64,000 nucleotides of DNA, taken from contig JAOKVV010000001.1 of NCBI GenBank assembly GCA_028336925.1, positions 1-64,000 on the forward strand. Direction: 5' to 3'. The stretch is from Vicingaceae bacterium. GTDB lineage: Bacteria > Bacteroidota > Bacteroidia > Flavobacteriales_E > Vicingaceae. Positions 25,209 to 34,775 of this stretch are shown one piece after another (within the stretch, counting starts at the first letter, position 1; the number at the start of each line of letters is the position of its first letter). The notes under the pieces were generated by a model. That model made no database searches. It saw only the letters and a program-made list of their open reading frames with translations, and was not told the DNA's origin. The position numbers and the translations under genes were made by a program.

Positions 25209-25835
25209 ATGAACGAAATTGGGTTAGATGATCAACCAGAAGAGTCTGGAAAATTTAAAAAAATAATCAAGTACTTTTTGCAAGGGCTGTTTTACTTAAT
25301 GCCTATAGCAATTACTTTATATGTAGTAGTTGAGTCTATTATAATTATCGACAACCTAATTCCAATAGAAATACCTGGTTTAGGCATTGTTATTATTTTA
25401 GTCTTTATCACGCTTATAGGCTACCTATTTTCTACCTATTTGGCAGCTCTACTTCGGCCTTTTGAGCGCCTAATTATGCGTACTCCACTGATTAAACTTA
25501 TCTATACTTCAATTAAGGATTTGATGAGTGCTTTTGTTGGGAGCAAAAAGCAATTTAGCAAACCAGTTTTAGTCACCATTCAAGAAAAGCCACTTATTCA
25601 GCGAATGGGTTTTGTAACCAAAGAAGATGCTTCAGAAATTGGTATAAGTGGTGATAAGGTTGTGGTTTATTTACCATTTTCCTATGCCGTTTCAGGCGAG
25701 GTAATAATTGTTCCTAAAAATGCTGTGCAACTTATTGAAGCAAAGTCGGCAGACATTATGAAATTAATCATATCTGGAGGTGTTACCTCTGTAGAAAATA
25801 ACTCAACAAACGACCATGAAAAAAATAATCATTAG
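25209..25835 (+). CDS. DUF502 family membrane protein
   Basis: 208 residues. Two long hydrophobic helices (about 24-46 and 55-84) are separated by a short loop, followed by a conserved cytoplasmic or periplasmic domain with RTPLIKLIYTSIKDLMSAF and VYLPFSYAVSGEVIIVP (cited as PLIKLIYTSIKD and SGEVIIVP). This is DUF502, a widespread family of unknown function, sometimes linked to envelope processes. Its last 20 bases overlap the start of the next gene. Confidence 0.85.
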   Translation: MNEIGLDDQPEESGKFKKIIKYFLQGLFYLMPIAITLYVVVESIIIIDNLIPIEIPGLGIVIILVFITLIGYLFSTYLAALLRPFERLIMRTPLIKLIYTSIKDLMSAFVGSKKQFSKPVLVTIQEKPLIQRMGFVTKEDASEIGISGDKVVVYLPFSYAVSGEVIIVPKNAVQLIEAKSADIMKLIISGGVTSVENNSTNDHEKNNH

Positions 25836-26469
25836 TGCTATTACGATTATGTTTACTCTCTTTTTAACTGCTCAAAGATCTGTTGCTGTCAGCTCTTCAA
25901 ACTATATTGTAGGCGCAGTTTCAAAAACCTTAGAAGCTCCAATTTTTAATACCTCTCAAAATGAAATAGAAAAAGAATGGAAAACCCTTATGAAAGCGTA
26001 TAATGGTAAAGTAAAAAGCAGCAAATCTGAATTGGCTGCATACAACACCACTTTACCATTGTCCGGTGAAGGTGAACAAACTATATTTTTTAAGACCAAT
26101 GTGCAAGATGATAGCACATGCCATATTATTGTAGGTGCAATGATAGCAGGTAAAGCAATTTATGCCAACAATTCCACTGATTTAAAACAAATTGTAAGAA
26201 GTTTTGCTTACGAGCTTTCTAAAAAAAGCACCGCAGATAAATTGGAAAAAGCAAAATCAGAATTAAACACCTTGACAAGAAAAAAAACTACACTGGATAG
26301 AGATCAAGAGCGGTTATTAAGAAACACTGAGCGGTGGAAACAATCGGTGGCAGATGCTGAGCTAAAGCACAAAGAAAACATCGACGATTTAAATGCAACA
26401 GATATTTCTATTAAAAAGAGTGAAATAGTAATACAGGCTGCTGAAAAGGAGTTAAGTGAAATTAAGTGA
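25816..26469 (+). CDS. Exported coiled-coil protein of unknown function
   Basis: 217 residues. A signal peptide (about 1-24) precedes a small beta-rich domain (about 30-130). The last about 80 residues are a charged Lys/Glu-rich coiled coil (ADKLEKAKSELNTLTRKK and following). No family is recognised. It sits between the DUF502 and SanA-like genes, overlapping both, so it belongs to the same envelope operon. A structural or chaperone role at the envelope is only a guess. Confidence 0.7.
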   Translation: MKKIIISAITIMFTLFLTAQRSVAVSSSNYIVGAVSKTLEAPIFNTSQNEIEKEWKTLMKAYNGKVKSSKSELAAYNTTLPLSGEGEQTIFFKTNVQDDSTCHIIVGAMIAGKAIYANNSTDLKQIVRSFAYELSKKSTADKLEKAKSELNTLTRKKTTLDRDQERLLRNTERWKQSVADAELKHKENIDDLNATDISIKKSEIVIQAAEKELSEIK

Positions 26470-27101
26470 TGCGAATAGTTTCTTTTATTCTAATTATCTA
26501 CACTTTAACAATTTACTTAGCCATAATTGCTAGTAGTTTAGTCGATTATTTTTCTGATAAATTTCTCTACTCTTACTTATTAGAAGTCCCCAACAATAAA
26601 GTTGGCGTGCTATTGGGTACCAGCAAATACCTGGCAAACGGAGAAGAAAACTTATATTTCACTTATCGGATGGAAGCAGCTGAAAAACTATATTTCAGTA
26701 ATAAAGTACAGGTAATTTTAGTGAGTGGTGATAATGCTACTATGCATTACAATGAACCAATTACCATAAAAAATAAACTAGTTAAAAGAGGAATACCAGA
26801 AGATAAAATAATACTAGATTATGCCGGTTTTAGGACATTTGACACCATGATAAGAGCAAAAAAGGTTTTTGGTTTAGAATCATTTACTGTTATTTCCCAA
26901 CCATTCCATAACGAAAGAGCTATCTTTATCGCCAGAAAAAAGGGCATCCATGCGATCGGCTATAATGCACAAGATGTAAACTATAAAAATGGTTTTAAAA
27001 CACAACTTCGTGAAAAGTTTGCACGTGTAAAACTCTTATTAAATATTTATATACTCAATACAAAACCTAAATTTTTAGGCGAAAAAATCCTTATTTCATG
27101 A
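26469..27101 (+). CDS. SanA/YdcF-like (DUF218) membrane protein
   Basis: 210 residues from the ATG at 26469, whose AT overlaps the preceding stop (TGATG); the GTG three bases earlier is not needed. One N-terminal transmembrane helix (about 3-25), then a DUF218 domain with VGVLLGTSKYLANGEENLYF (cited as GVLLGTSKYL) and ILVSGDN and a late VISQPFHNERA block typical of SanA. E. coli SanA and ElyC influence envelope barrier and peptidoglycan/polysaccharide synthesis. The stop overlaps the next start as ATGA. Confidence 0.85.
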   Translation: MRIVSFILIIYTLTIYLAIIASSLVDYFSDKFLYSYLLEVPNNKVGVLLGTSKYLANGEENLYFTYRMEAAEKLYFSNKVQVILVSGDNATMHYNEPITIKNKLVKRGIPEDKIILDYAGFRTFDTMIRAKKVFGLESFTVISQPFHNERAIFIARKKGIHAIGYNAQDVNYKNGFKTQLREKFARVKLLLNIYILNTKPKFLGEKILIS

Positions 27102-27928
27102 AAATCAATCACTTCTTATTTATCGGTTCAGTAGTTTTATTAACTGCTTCTTGTAATCAATCCGAGAATACTGAAAACACTCCAATTAATGATAAAAAAA
27201 ATCCCTCAGCATACAGCGCAGGAGCAGTGCTTTGGCAGCAACATGCAGCTGAATATGAAGCACTTTGCTACCAAGCCTACAACTTAGGTGAGCGCAGATT
27301 AGACGAACTAGTTGATACCAATAAAACCTATGAAAAGCCATTGGCTGTGGTAATGGATATTGACGAAACGGTGTTAGATAATTCATCTTATAATGCCACA
27401 TTAATTAAAAATGAGTTACTATACTCTAAAAAATCATGGATGGAATGGACCGCAATGCAAAGTGCCGATTTAGTGCCTGGAGCGTTGGAGTTTATTCAAT
27501 ATGCAAAGAGTAAAAATGTAGAAGTAATTTTTATTTCCAACCGCATGGAAGCAGAATTAAACGATACATACCAAAATGTAATTGATCTGGGAATAGACAC
27601 CGTTTCAAAATCCAATTACTATTTAAAAAGCGCCACCTCAAATAAAGACGAACGGAGAGCCAATGTAGCTGATAAATATGAGGTTATTTTATTTTTTGGT
27701 GACAACTTAGGTGATTTTAATGGTGTTTTTGATGATACTACTGTGATTGAACGTAAAAAACATGTGAAGAATTTTAGACCATTATTTGGTGATAAGCTGA
27801 TCATCTTGCCAAACCCGATGTATGGTGAATGGGAGGGCGCTTTATATAACCACGACTTTAGTGCCACTCCTGAATTTAGAGATAGTTTACGAATGAACGC
27901 ATTAAACATATATAGCATTGGAAAATAA
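27098..27928 (+). CDS. Acid phosphatase, lipoprotein e(P4)/5'-nucleotidase family
   Basis: 276 residues. Lipoprotein signal with the lipobox LTASC (Cys19). The HAD-type DDDD phosphatase motif reads VVMDIDETVLDNS (about 85-97); the second HAD motif is FISNRM and the late aspartates are in FFGDNLGDF. In Haemophilus the e(P4) protein dephosphorylates nucleotides such as NMN at the outer membrane. The stop overlaps the TTG start of the next gene. Confidence 0.9.
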   Translation: MKINHFLFIGSVVLLTASCNQSENTENTPINDKKNPSAYSAGAVLWQQHAAEYEALCYQAYNLGERRLDELVDTNKTYEKPLAVVMDIDETVLDNSSYNATLIKNELLYSKKSWMEWTAMQSADLVPGALEFIQYAKSKNVEVIFISNRMEAELNDTYQNVIDLGIDTVSKSNYYLKSATSNKDERRANVADKYEVILFFGDNLGDFNGVFDDTTVIERKKHVKNFRPLFGDKLIILPNPMYGEWEGALYNHDFSATPEFRDSLRMNALNIYSIGK

Positions 27929-29159
27929 CTTTATCAAAATCTTTTTTTGGGCCGTTCTATTCGGCCTTTATAGTTGCGGAGATACAACAGATACAATCAC
28001 TCCTACCCTTCTTGCAGGAGATTGGAGAGCAGAGTTGCAATTAGTAGAGGGCGTTAAAATGCCATTTAATGTGACGGTCCGTAAAGAAAATGAAGTATTT
28101 AATTTCTCCTTTAAAAATGGAGAAGAAATATTACCAACTTCTGATGTTGTAGTCAAGGGAGACTCTGTTTTTGTAAAAACGTCCATATTTGATTCTGAGT
28201 TTAAACTAAAAATAGAGAATGATAGTACATTAAGTGGTTTGTGGTATAATTACTATAAAGCGCCTGATTATGCCTTGGCTGTAACATTTAATCGTGGTGA
28301 AAATTTTCGATTTCAAGAAAAACCAACTACCTCCGCTGAGCTAGGAAAAAAGTATGCCATTACCTTTGGAGCAGGAACCGAAGATGAATACAAAGCTATT
28401 GGTCTTTTTGAACAAAATGGAACTCAACTTAGTGGTTCCTTCGCAACAGAAACCGGAGATTATCGATATTTAGAAGGTCAAGTTATCGGCCAAACCATGT
28501 ATTTGTCAACCTTTGATGGTTCACATGCTTTTTTATTCATCGCAGCTGTAGAAGACGATATTATTGACGGAACTTTCTATTCGGGCAATCATTATCAAGA
28601 ATCATTTAATGGCTATATCAATGATTCCATTACATTAAAAGATCCTGACTCATTAACTTTTTTGAAAAAAGATTATTCTCGAATTTATTTTGAATTTGAA
28701 AGCCTAAAAGGAGATACAGTAAAACTAACTGATGAACGTTTCGAAAATAAAGTAGTGCTTTTACAAATTATGGGAAGTTGGTGTCCTAACTGCATGGATG
28801 AATCGGTGTTTTTTAAGCAACTACACGAACAATATTCAAGCCAAGGCTTAGAAGTTGTAGCATTAGCATTTGAACGCGCTAAAACGAAAGAGAAATCGAT
28901 TAAAAATTTAAATAGAATGCAAGAAAAGCTTCAACTACCATATTCAATTCTATTAGCAGGAGAAACCAGGGAGGTAAATGCTGTGGATCAATTACCAATG
29001 CTCAATCAAATTATGTCTTATCCAACAAGTATTTTGATTGGTAAAAATGGTGACATTTTATCCATTCATACTGGTTTTTATGGTCCAAGCACAGGAAGCT
29101 ATTACGATCGATATGTAGAAAAAATGAATCAGAAAATAATAGAGGCGCTAAAAGATTAG
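27918..29159 (+). CDS. TlpA-like thioredoxin-fold lipoprotein
   Basis: 413 residues from a TTG start that lies inside the preceding gene; no ATG is nearby and the TTG gives a sensible lipoprotein signal with lipobox LYSC (Cys21). Residues about 35-255 form a beta-rich, lipocalin-like N-terminal region. Residues about 265-413 form a TlpA/AhpC-TSA thioredoxin domain with active-site motif WCPNC (about 292-296) and a cis-proline YPTSI. It should reduce or isomerise periplasmic thiols, possibly maintaining the haem-binding cytochrome encoded upstream. Followed by a strong terminator. Confidence 0.85.
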   Translation: MENNFIKIFFWAVLFGLYSCGDTTDTITPTLLAGDWRAELQLVEGVKMPFNVTVRKENEVFNFSFKNGEEILPTSDVVVKGDSVFVKTSIFDSEFKLKIENDSTLSGLWYNYYKAPDYALAVTFNRGENFRFQEKPTTSAELGKKYAITFGAGTEDEYKAIGLFEQNGTQLSGSFATETGDYRYLEGQVIGQTMYLSTFDGSHAFLFIAAVEDDIIDGTFYSGNHYQESFNGYINDSITLKDPDSLTFLKKDYSRIYFEFESLKGDTVKLTDERFENKVVLLQIMGSWCPNCMDESVFFKQLHEQYSSQGLEVVALAFERAKTKEKSIKNLNRMQEKLQLPYSILLAGETREVNAVDQLPMLNQIMSYPTSILIGKNGDILSIHTGFYGPSTGSYYDRYVEKMNQKIIEALKD

Positions 29160-29173
29160 CCCCTCTTTTTTTT
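29142..29173 (+). terminator. Rho-independent terminator after the TlpA-like gene
   Basis: Ten-base stem GAGGCGCTAA / TTAGCCCCTC with one mismatch, loop AAGA, then T8. It overlaps the 3' end of the coding region and ends the operon that starts at 24488. Confidence 0.8.
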
Positions 29174-30722
29174 ACCAATCTATCGGCATATAATCTTTTA
29201 AAAATTTCCCGCACCAGTGTTTACCACTATTGATCCCATCTAATAAAGGATCTAGAACACGAGCTGCACCATCTACAATATCTAATGGTGGTTGAAAATC
29301 ATGCACAGCTTCTTTATGCTTTGATAATTCAGCTGGATCTTCATCAGTTACCCAACCAGTATCCACAGCATTCATATAGATACCATCTTTAGCAAAACTT
29401 GCTGCAGAAGTGTGCGTCATCATATTTAAGGCTGCTTTGGCCATATTAGTATGTGGATGCCTATCTTCTTTATGAAAACGGTGAAATTTACCCTCCATGG
29501 CCGATACATTAATTATGTGCTTTATACCTGTAATTTCCTTCTTCATCAGGTTAGAAAGCCGGTTACATAAAACAAAAGGAGCTACTGCATTTACCAACTG
29601 CACTTCTATCATTTCAGGTGTTTCAATTTCACCTAATCGCAACCTCCAACTATTGGTTTTCCGCAAATCTACTTGCTGTAAATCAGCATCTAATTTACCT
29701 ACAGGAAAAATCTCTTCGGGAGCGATAGACCGATCAAAGCTATACGGAATCTGTGAAAGCTGAGCTGATGATTTAATTCCAATTCCTAGATCGGGCGCAT
29801 GCCAACTAACGGACAATGTATTATTAGTCTGCTCATCAGCTATCTTTTCTTCATGGCTTCCTAGTTCATTTATGCAGTATTGATGATCCTTTAGGAGCAC
29901 TTGTACATTTTCAGAAAGCTGTTCATAAGGAGTTTTCTCAGACTTCATCAGGTGTTTATAAAAACCTGAAGGTCTTCTAACTGTCTGTGCGGCGTTGTTG
30001 ATCAAAATATCTAATCGGTCATATTTATGCTCTATATAATTACAGAAAAGTTCCACACTAGGGATATGACGTAAATCTAATCCATGAATGTGTAATCGAT
30101 GACCCCACTTTTCAAAATCTTCTTCTTTTGCAAAGCGTTCTGCAGAATCTACCGGAAAACGTGTGGTAGCGACTACTGTTGCTCCTGATCGTAACATTTG
30201 AAGCGATATATAATAACCAATTTTTAAACGAGAACCTGTAACTACGGCAACCTGGTCGGTTAGATCTGCGGTTTGAAAACGCTTGGCATAATTAAAATCA
30301 CCACATTCAGGACAAATGGTATCATAAAAATGATGCAATGTATCATACATTGTTTTACAAACGTAACAGTTCCTCGGAGAGGTTAATTTTTCTGCTTTTT
30401 TATCTGTTAATAAATTTTCTGCTAATAACTTAGGCGCCACAAATACAGATGCTTCACGTGCACTACGGATACCTGTATTATTTCGAGCAGATCGATCTTG
30501 TTCTTTTTGCTTTTTACGCTCCGCTTTTTTTGATTCCTTTCTTCTCTTATGCAATTCTACCCTAGTTGGCCGCGATAAAATACCTGCCGCCTTTAAAAGA
30601 CTTATCCTTTTAGCTTCTGTTAATTCTATAAATAATTCTGGGTAGTTGTTTAATTGTTCAAGTACTTGAAGACATTTATCAATGTCTACGCTCGATAATT
30701 CTTTATTATTTTGATTTTTCAT
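29172..30722 (-). CDS. SDR oxidoreductase with N-terminal zinc ribbon
   Basis: 516 residues, about twice the size of a classical SDR. The N-terminal 110 residues are helical and very basic ([18 protein letters not shown]). A four-cysteine zinc ribbon follows (C119, C122, C137, C140). The SDR domain begins with [16 protein letters not shown] (about 158-173) and has the NNAAQT motif. At the usual catalytic site the sequence reads NVSAMEG then HTNMAKAAL, so the YxxxK tyrosine is replaced by Asn while Lys remains. Long insertions lie between the nucleotide-binding and catalytic parts. The function is unknown; nucleic-acid binding by the basic/zinc part is conceivable. Confidence 0.8.
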   Translation of the reverse strand: MKNQNNKELSSVDIDKCLQVLEQLNNYPELFIELTEAKRISLLKAAGILSRPTRVELHKRRKESKKAERKKQKEQDRSARNNTGIRSAREASVFVAPKLLAENLLTDKKAEKLTSPRNCYVCKTMYDTLHHFYDTICPECGDFNYAKRFQTADLTDQVAVVTGSRLKIGYYISLQMLRSGATVVATTRFPVDSAERFAKEEDFEKWGHRLHIHGLDLRHIPSVELFCNYIEHKYDRLDILINNAAQTVRRPSGFYKHLMKSEKTPYEQLSENVQVLLKDHQYCINELGSHEEKIADEQTNNTLSVSWHAPDLGIGIKSSAQLSQIPYSFDRSIAPEEIFPVGKLDADLQQVDLRKTNSWRLRLGEIETPEMIEVQLVNAVAPFVLCNRLSNLMKKEITGIKHIINVSAMEGKFHRFHKEDRHPHTNMAKAALNMMTHTSAASFAKDGIYMNAVDTGWVTDEDPAELSKHKEAVHDFQPPLDIVDGAARVLDPLLDGINSGKHWCGKFLKDYMPIDW

Positions 30723-30746
30723 ATCAACTTATGGCAAAATAGAAGG

Positions 30747-30754
30747 CAAATTTA
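30747..30754 (-). promoter_or_regulatory. Candidate -7 element for the zinc-ribbon SDR gene
   Basis: The minus strand reads TAAATTTG, an exact TAnnTTTG match 25-32 bases before the ATG. A -33 element is not obvious. Confidence 0.35.
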
Positions 30755-30768
30755 GCTTTTTGAAGTAT

Positions 30769-30801
30769 AAAAAAAGAGCCGCTTTTATAAGCAGCTCTTT
30801 T
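30769..30801 (-). terminator. Terminator downstream of the M28 peptidase gene
   Basis: Nine-base stem GAGCCGCTT / AAGCAGCTC (one mismatch) with a TTAT loop. The left flank A7 becomes a T7 tract on the minus strand, placing termination just after the peptidase gene. Confidence 0.75.
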
Positions 30802-30808
30802 AATTGTT

Positions 30809-32311
30809 TTATTCTTTTCCTTCAGGTTCTTTATCAATCACTATTCGCTCATCTCTATTTACTAATTCCCAAGCAGTATAAAAGACTAGCTTGGTAATTT
30901 TTTCCATTTTATTGAAATCTATTTTATCTACTGTGTCTGTTGCTTTATGATAATCTTCGTGTACACCACAGAAATAAAAAATAACAGGAATTCCGTTCTT
31001 TGCAAAGTTATAATGGTCTGATCGGTAATAAAACCGATTAGGGTCATTTTCATCATTAAATGTAAAATCCAATTCTAACTTAGTATTATTAGTATTCATT
31101 TCAAGACTAATTTCATGTAAATCAGTACTTAATTTATCAGATCCAATTAAATATACAAAGTTTGGATTATCGGCATGTGCTACATCTAATCGACCAATCA
31201 TATCAATATTTAAATTAGCAACTGTTTCCTCTAATGGAAAAATTGGATTTTTTGCATAGTATTCAGAACCTAATAACCCTTTCTCTTCACCTGAAACAGG
31301 CATAAATAAAATACTTCTTTTTGGTCCATTTCCATTGTCAGCAGCTGTTTTAAATGCTTGAGCTAACTCCATTAATGCAACCGTCCCACTTCCATCATCA
31401 TCTGCACCATTATAAACTAAATCACCTTCTGTTCCAATATGATCATAATGTGCAGTAATAATTACTAACTCTTCAGGAATTTCAGTTCCAGGCATGTAGG
31501 CTATAACATTTTCACCAAACAGTTCACTAGTTTCTTTGTCTATAATTAGTTCTAATTGGGTTGTATTTTGAGCTTTTATTTTATTTTTTTTACGGTACTT
31601 TTTTAACTTTACTCCGTTTGATTTACAAATACTATTTAAAGCGCTATTTCCTATGTTTAAAACCGGTAAAAAATTTGAATTATCAACGTTATCTGCTAAA
31701 GCAGTTCGTGGTTTAGAAAAATAATGCTCGTATTTCTCTATTGTTTGTTTAAACTTATTTGCATGCAATAAAACAGCTTTAGCACCCTTCTCTTTAGCTA
31801 GTTTTACTTTATCGGCTGTGTTCCAATCACCTTTAAATTTATCAGAGTTTTCAGCTAAAATAACTACCGTTTTTCCGTTTATATCTAATCCTTTATAATC
31901 AGCTTCTGTTCCATATCCAACAAAAATTACCTGATTCTTAATTTCTACATTTGGCCATATATCGGGCCTAACATAAAAATCTTTATTCATTTCAAATGCT
32001 TTATTACCTATTTTAAGTGATATACCATTGGATAATTGCTCTACTAATGGAAAAGCCTGCTCATAAGTTCCATTAGGACTTTCAGCAAATTGTAACTCTT
32101 TAAAATACCTAATTAAGTAATCTTTGGCAATTTTTTGACCCTCTTTACCAGTTTCTCTGCCTTGATATTCATCAGAAGCGAGAACATGTAAATGTTTACT
32201 CATATCACCTGCTAAAATAGTCTTAGCTACTTTATCAGCAATTTCTTTATTTGTTTGACCTACTGCTACCGCAGAAAAGTAAATTAATCCTATTAAAAAT
32301 ATCTTTTTCAT
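30809..32311 (-). CDS. Secreted M28-family zinc aminopeptidase
   Basis: 500 residues with a signal peptide (about 1-18, cleaved after AVAVGQ). A PA-like insert domain lies about 130-215. The M28 catalytic domain shows the metal ligands and catalytic Glu in order: TAHYDHIG (His), GADDDGSG (Asp), SGEEKGLLG (Glu pair), NIDMIGRLD (Asp) and a final HEDYHKATDT (His). The enzyme removes N-terminal amino acids from peptides in the periplasm or outside the cell. It starts one base after rpiB, so the two are co-transcribed. Confidence 0.92.
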   Translation of the reverse strand: MKKIFLIGLIYFSAVAVGQTNKEIADKVAKTILAGDMSKHLHVLASDEYQGRETGKEGQKIAKDYLIRYFKELQFAESPNGTYEQAFPLVEQLSNGISLKIGNKAFEMNKDFYVRPDIWPNVEIKNQVIFVGYGTEADYKGLDINGKTVVILAENSDKFKGDWNTADKVKLAKEKGAKAVLLHANKFKQTIEKYEHYFSKPRTALADNVDNSNFLPVLNIGNSALNSICKSNGVKLKKYRKKNKIKAQNTTQLELIIDKETSELFGENVIAYMPGTEIPEELVIITAHYDHIGTEGDLVYNGADDDGSGTVALMELAQAFKTAADNGNGPKRSILFMPVSGEEKGLLGSEYYAKNPIFPLEETVANLNIDMIGRLDVAHADNPNFVYLIGSDKLSTDLHEISLEMNTNNTKLELDFTFNDENDPNRFYYRSDHYNFAKNGIPVIFYFCGVHEDYHKATDTVDKIDFNKMEKITKLVFYTAWELVNRDERIVIDKEPEGKE

Positions 32312-32312
32312 C

Positions 32313-32756
32313 TTAATTATTTACCGGAATTTTTTCTATTCTCCTTAAATGTCTACCACCTTCAAAACCTTCATTAATAAAAGATTCCATGCATTTTATA
32401 GCATTATTTTCAGTGATAAATCTTGCGGGTAACACTAATACGTTTGCATCATTATGTTGTCTTGCTAATTTAGCTAATTCCTCTTCCCAACAAATAGCTG
32501 CTCTAATTTGCTGATGTTTATTCGCTGTAATTGCTATACCGTTTCCGCTACCACAAATTAAAATTCCTAAATCAGCCTCTTTATTTTCAACAGCTAATGA
32601 TAAAGGATGTGCAAAATCTGCATAATCGCAACTATCTTCTGAATTTGGACCGAAATCTACCACCTCAACTCCTTTATTTATCAATACTTCTTTAAGTTTA
32701 CTTTTTAATTGGAATCCAGCGTGATCCCCTGCAATAGCTAGTTTTTTGATATTCAT
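32313..32756 (-). CDS. rpiB: Ribose-5-phosphate isomerase B
   Basis: 147 residues, usual RpiB length. AGDHAGFQLK at the start, VVDFGPNSEDSCDYADFA (core DSCDYADFA), and the active-site loop ICGSGNGIAITANK with the catalytic cysteine (about residue 69) are present, followed by RQHNDANVLVLPARF. It interconverts ribose-5-phosphate and ribulose-5-phosphate in the pentose phosphate pathway. It heads a two-gene unit with the M28 peptidase, an unexpected pairing but tightly spaced. Confidence 0.95.
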   Translation of the reverse strand: MNIKKLAIAGDHAGFQLKSKLKEVLINKGVEVVDFGPNSEDSCDYADFAHPLSLAVENKEADLGILICGSGNGIAITANKHQQIRAAICWEEELAKLARQHNDANVLVLPARFITENNAIKCMESFINEGFEGGRHLRRIEKIPVNN

Positions 32757-33162
32757 TTTTTTAAGTTTATTGACAAAGTTGATGTTAATATTCGTTTAAT
32801 TTGGTTTATAACTAAGCAAAAATAAAGTTGCTTTTGTTAACTTTAATTCCAGGTGCATAAAAGTTTTAATAAACAATCGTTAATTATCATTTTTTACAGG
32901 TAAGTTATACACGGTATTCTACACAAATTTAATTTATAGTTTTATTTATTTTTATGAACATTGAATGATATTGATAAGCTGTTAATAGAAATAAATAATA
33001 ATAATAAATCAATTAATTAAATCTAAATTCAATGTTAGTTAAATGTTAATTACTTTATAAAAGTAACTAAACCTACTAAAGTGAACCTTAATTTTACACA
33101 GAGTTAACGTCTTAATAGTAATAGTAAATTTTTAAATTTTTAAATAATAATAATAGTATATA
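32757..33162. other. Extremely AT-rich intergenic region
   Basis: About 400 bases between rpiB and the MORN-repeat gene without an open frame of note. It is rich in ATTAAT/TAATAA runs, and I see no stable hairpin or repeat. A -7-like TATTTTTG on the minus strand at 32817-32824 could serve rpiB. Confidence 0.5.
32817..32824 (-). promoter_or_regulatory. Candidate -7 element for rpiB-peptidase unit
   Basis: The minus strand reads TATTTTTG, matching TAnnTTTG, about 60 bases before the rpiB ATG. No good -33 partner is seen. Confidence 0.3.
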
Positions 33163-34710
33163 ATGTTTAAAACAAAAATTTACATTTTTCTCACCTTCTT
33201 TTTAACGAATAACTTTCTATATGGTCAAGTTGGAATAGTTGATAGTTCTAGTCAATATTTTACTGTATTTACTTTTGATTCTGGTGCTACATCAAGTTAT
33301 GGTTTATTAATTAATGGGAAGCCCGATGGTTATTGGATGACATTTTACGAAAATAGAAATTTAAAATCAGAAGGAAATAGAGTAAATTTTAAACTTGATA
33401 GTACATGGTATTTTTACAATGAAAATCAGCAATTAATAAAAACTATAGATTATAAAGAAGATTTAAAAAATGGATTAACAGTTACCTATGATAGTATTTT
33501 TGTTATAAGTGAGGAGTATTTTGTTGACAATATTAAACAAGGAATAAACTACACCTTTTATCCTAATAGTTTTAAAACTATAAAAAGTAAGATAGATTAT
33601 ATTAATGGGAAGGAAGATGGATATGCATATTATTTTGGCAAAGATGAACGAGTAATAAGTATAACTGAATATAATAAAGGCTTTATTGTAAGTAAACAAG
33701 AAATTAATAGATATAACAGGGAGAATAAGAAGCAGGGTATTTGGAAAGATTTCTATCCAAATTGGAAGGTAAAGACAGAGCGTACTTATAGAAATGATTT
33801 ATTAAATGGTTATTTGAAATATTACTCTATTGATGGACAATTAACTAAAGCAGAATTATATGTAGATGGAGTTTTACAAAAAGAAGAAGAAAATTCAGTT
33901 AACTTTCAGATTATTCCAACCTACAACAAAATAGGAAATATTATAAAGGAAACAACCTATAATACTTTAGGAGAGAAAGATGGCATAGAAAAAATATTTT
34001 CTTATTCAGGTAACGCAATAAAATCAGTGATTTATAAGAATAATCAACGATTATTAGAAGGAGGAATTATTGATACTAAAGGAAGAAAACAACTAAATTG
34101 GAAAGAGTTTTATAATAATCAATCAATTAAGAGTGAAGGAAGTTATTTTAATAACAAAAAAATAGATAATTGGATATTCTATTATGAAAATGGTCAAGCT
34201 GAACAAATAGGTAAATACAACAAAAATGGTCAACCTATTGGGAATTGGGTATGGTATTATGAAAATGGAGATACACTTAGATTTGAGCAATTTAGAAGAG
34301 GTATTGAAGATGGTTCATTAATTGAAAAAACAGATTCAGGAAATGTAATAAGTAAGGGTGTTTATCTTGATGGATTTAAAGAAGGAGAATGGATTTACGA
34401 ACTAAATGATCATATTGAAAAAGGGTTATATTCATACGGAGATAAAACAGGGGAATGGAAACATTTTAATAAGAATGGAAATTTAATATTTAAAGGTAAT
34501 TACATTCAAGATAGACCTGATGGAAAGCATAAATGGTGGTATTCTAATGGAAAATTAAAGGAAGAGGGAAGTTATGACTACGGTCAAAAAAATGGTACTT
34601 GGAAAAAATACGATATAAATGGTATTCTTAAAATTTCTATAAATTATAAAGATGGGAAGGAATATAAAATAAATGGTAAAAAAATTAAATTTAACAAGAA
34701 GAAAAAATAA
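33163..34710 (+). CDS. Secreted MORN-variant repeat protein
   Basis: 515 residues with a signal peptide (about 1-22, ending NNFLYGQ). The remainder is a tandem array of MORN_2-type repeats of about 22 residues (patterns such as GYWMTFYENRNLKSEG, GNWVWYYENGD and GKHKWWYSNGKLKEEG), the family sometimes called YwqK-like. Such repeats form an elongated beta-hairpin array, and Bacteroidota genomes encode many of them as exported proteins of unknown role. It lies 65 bases before the sensor kinase gene in a notably AT-rich block, so it may be a periplasmic partner of that signalling pair (inference). Confidence 0.8.
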   Translation: MFKTKIYIFLTFFLTNNFLYGQVGIVDSSSQYFTVFTFDSGATSSYGLLINGKPDGYWMTFYENRNLKSEGNRVNFKLDSTWYFYNENQQLIKTIDYKEDLKNGLTVTYDSIFVISEEYFVDNIKQGINYTFYPNSFKTIKSKIDYINGKEDGYAYYFGKDERVISITEYNKGFIVSKQEINRYNRENKKQGIWKDFYPNWKVKTERTYRNDLLNGYLKYYSIDGQLTKAELYVDGVLQKEEENSVNFQIIPTYNKIGNIIKETTYNTLGEKDGIEKIFSYSGNAIKSVIYKNNQRLLEGGIIDTKGRKQLNWKEFYNNQSIKSEGSYFNNKKIDNWIFYYENGQAEQIGKYNKNGQPIGNWVWYYENGDTLRFEQFRRGIEDGSLIEKTDSGNVISKGVYLDGFKEGEWIYELNDHIEKGLYSYGDKTGEWKHFNKNGNLIFKGNYIQDRPDGKHKWWYSNGKLKEEGSYDYGQKNGTWKKYDINGILKISINYKDGKEYKINGKKIKFNKKKK

Positions 34711-34775
34711 TAGTAAATAGTAATAAATACAGCAGACTGCAAATAAATTTTATTTGCATTTTAATTTATAAATTA

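Noticed and set aside
30440-30455. TTCACGTG near 30446 as a third parS site
   Set aside because: Only the CACGTG core and one arm match; it lies inside a coding region and lacks the palindromic flanks.
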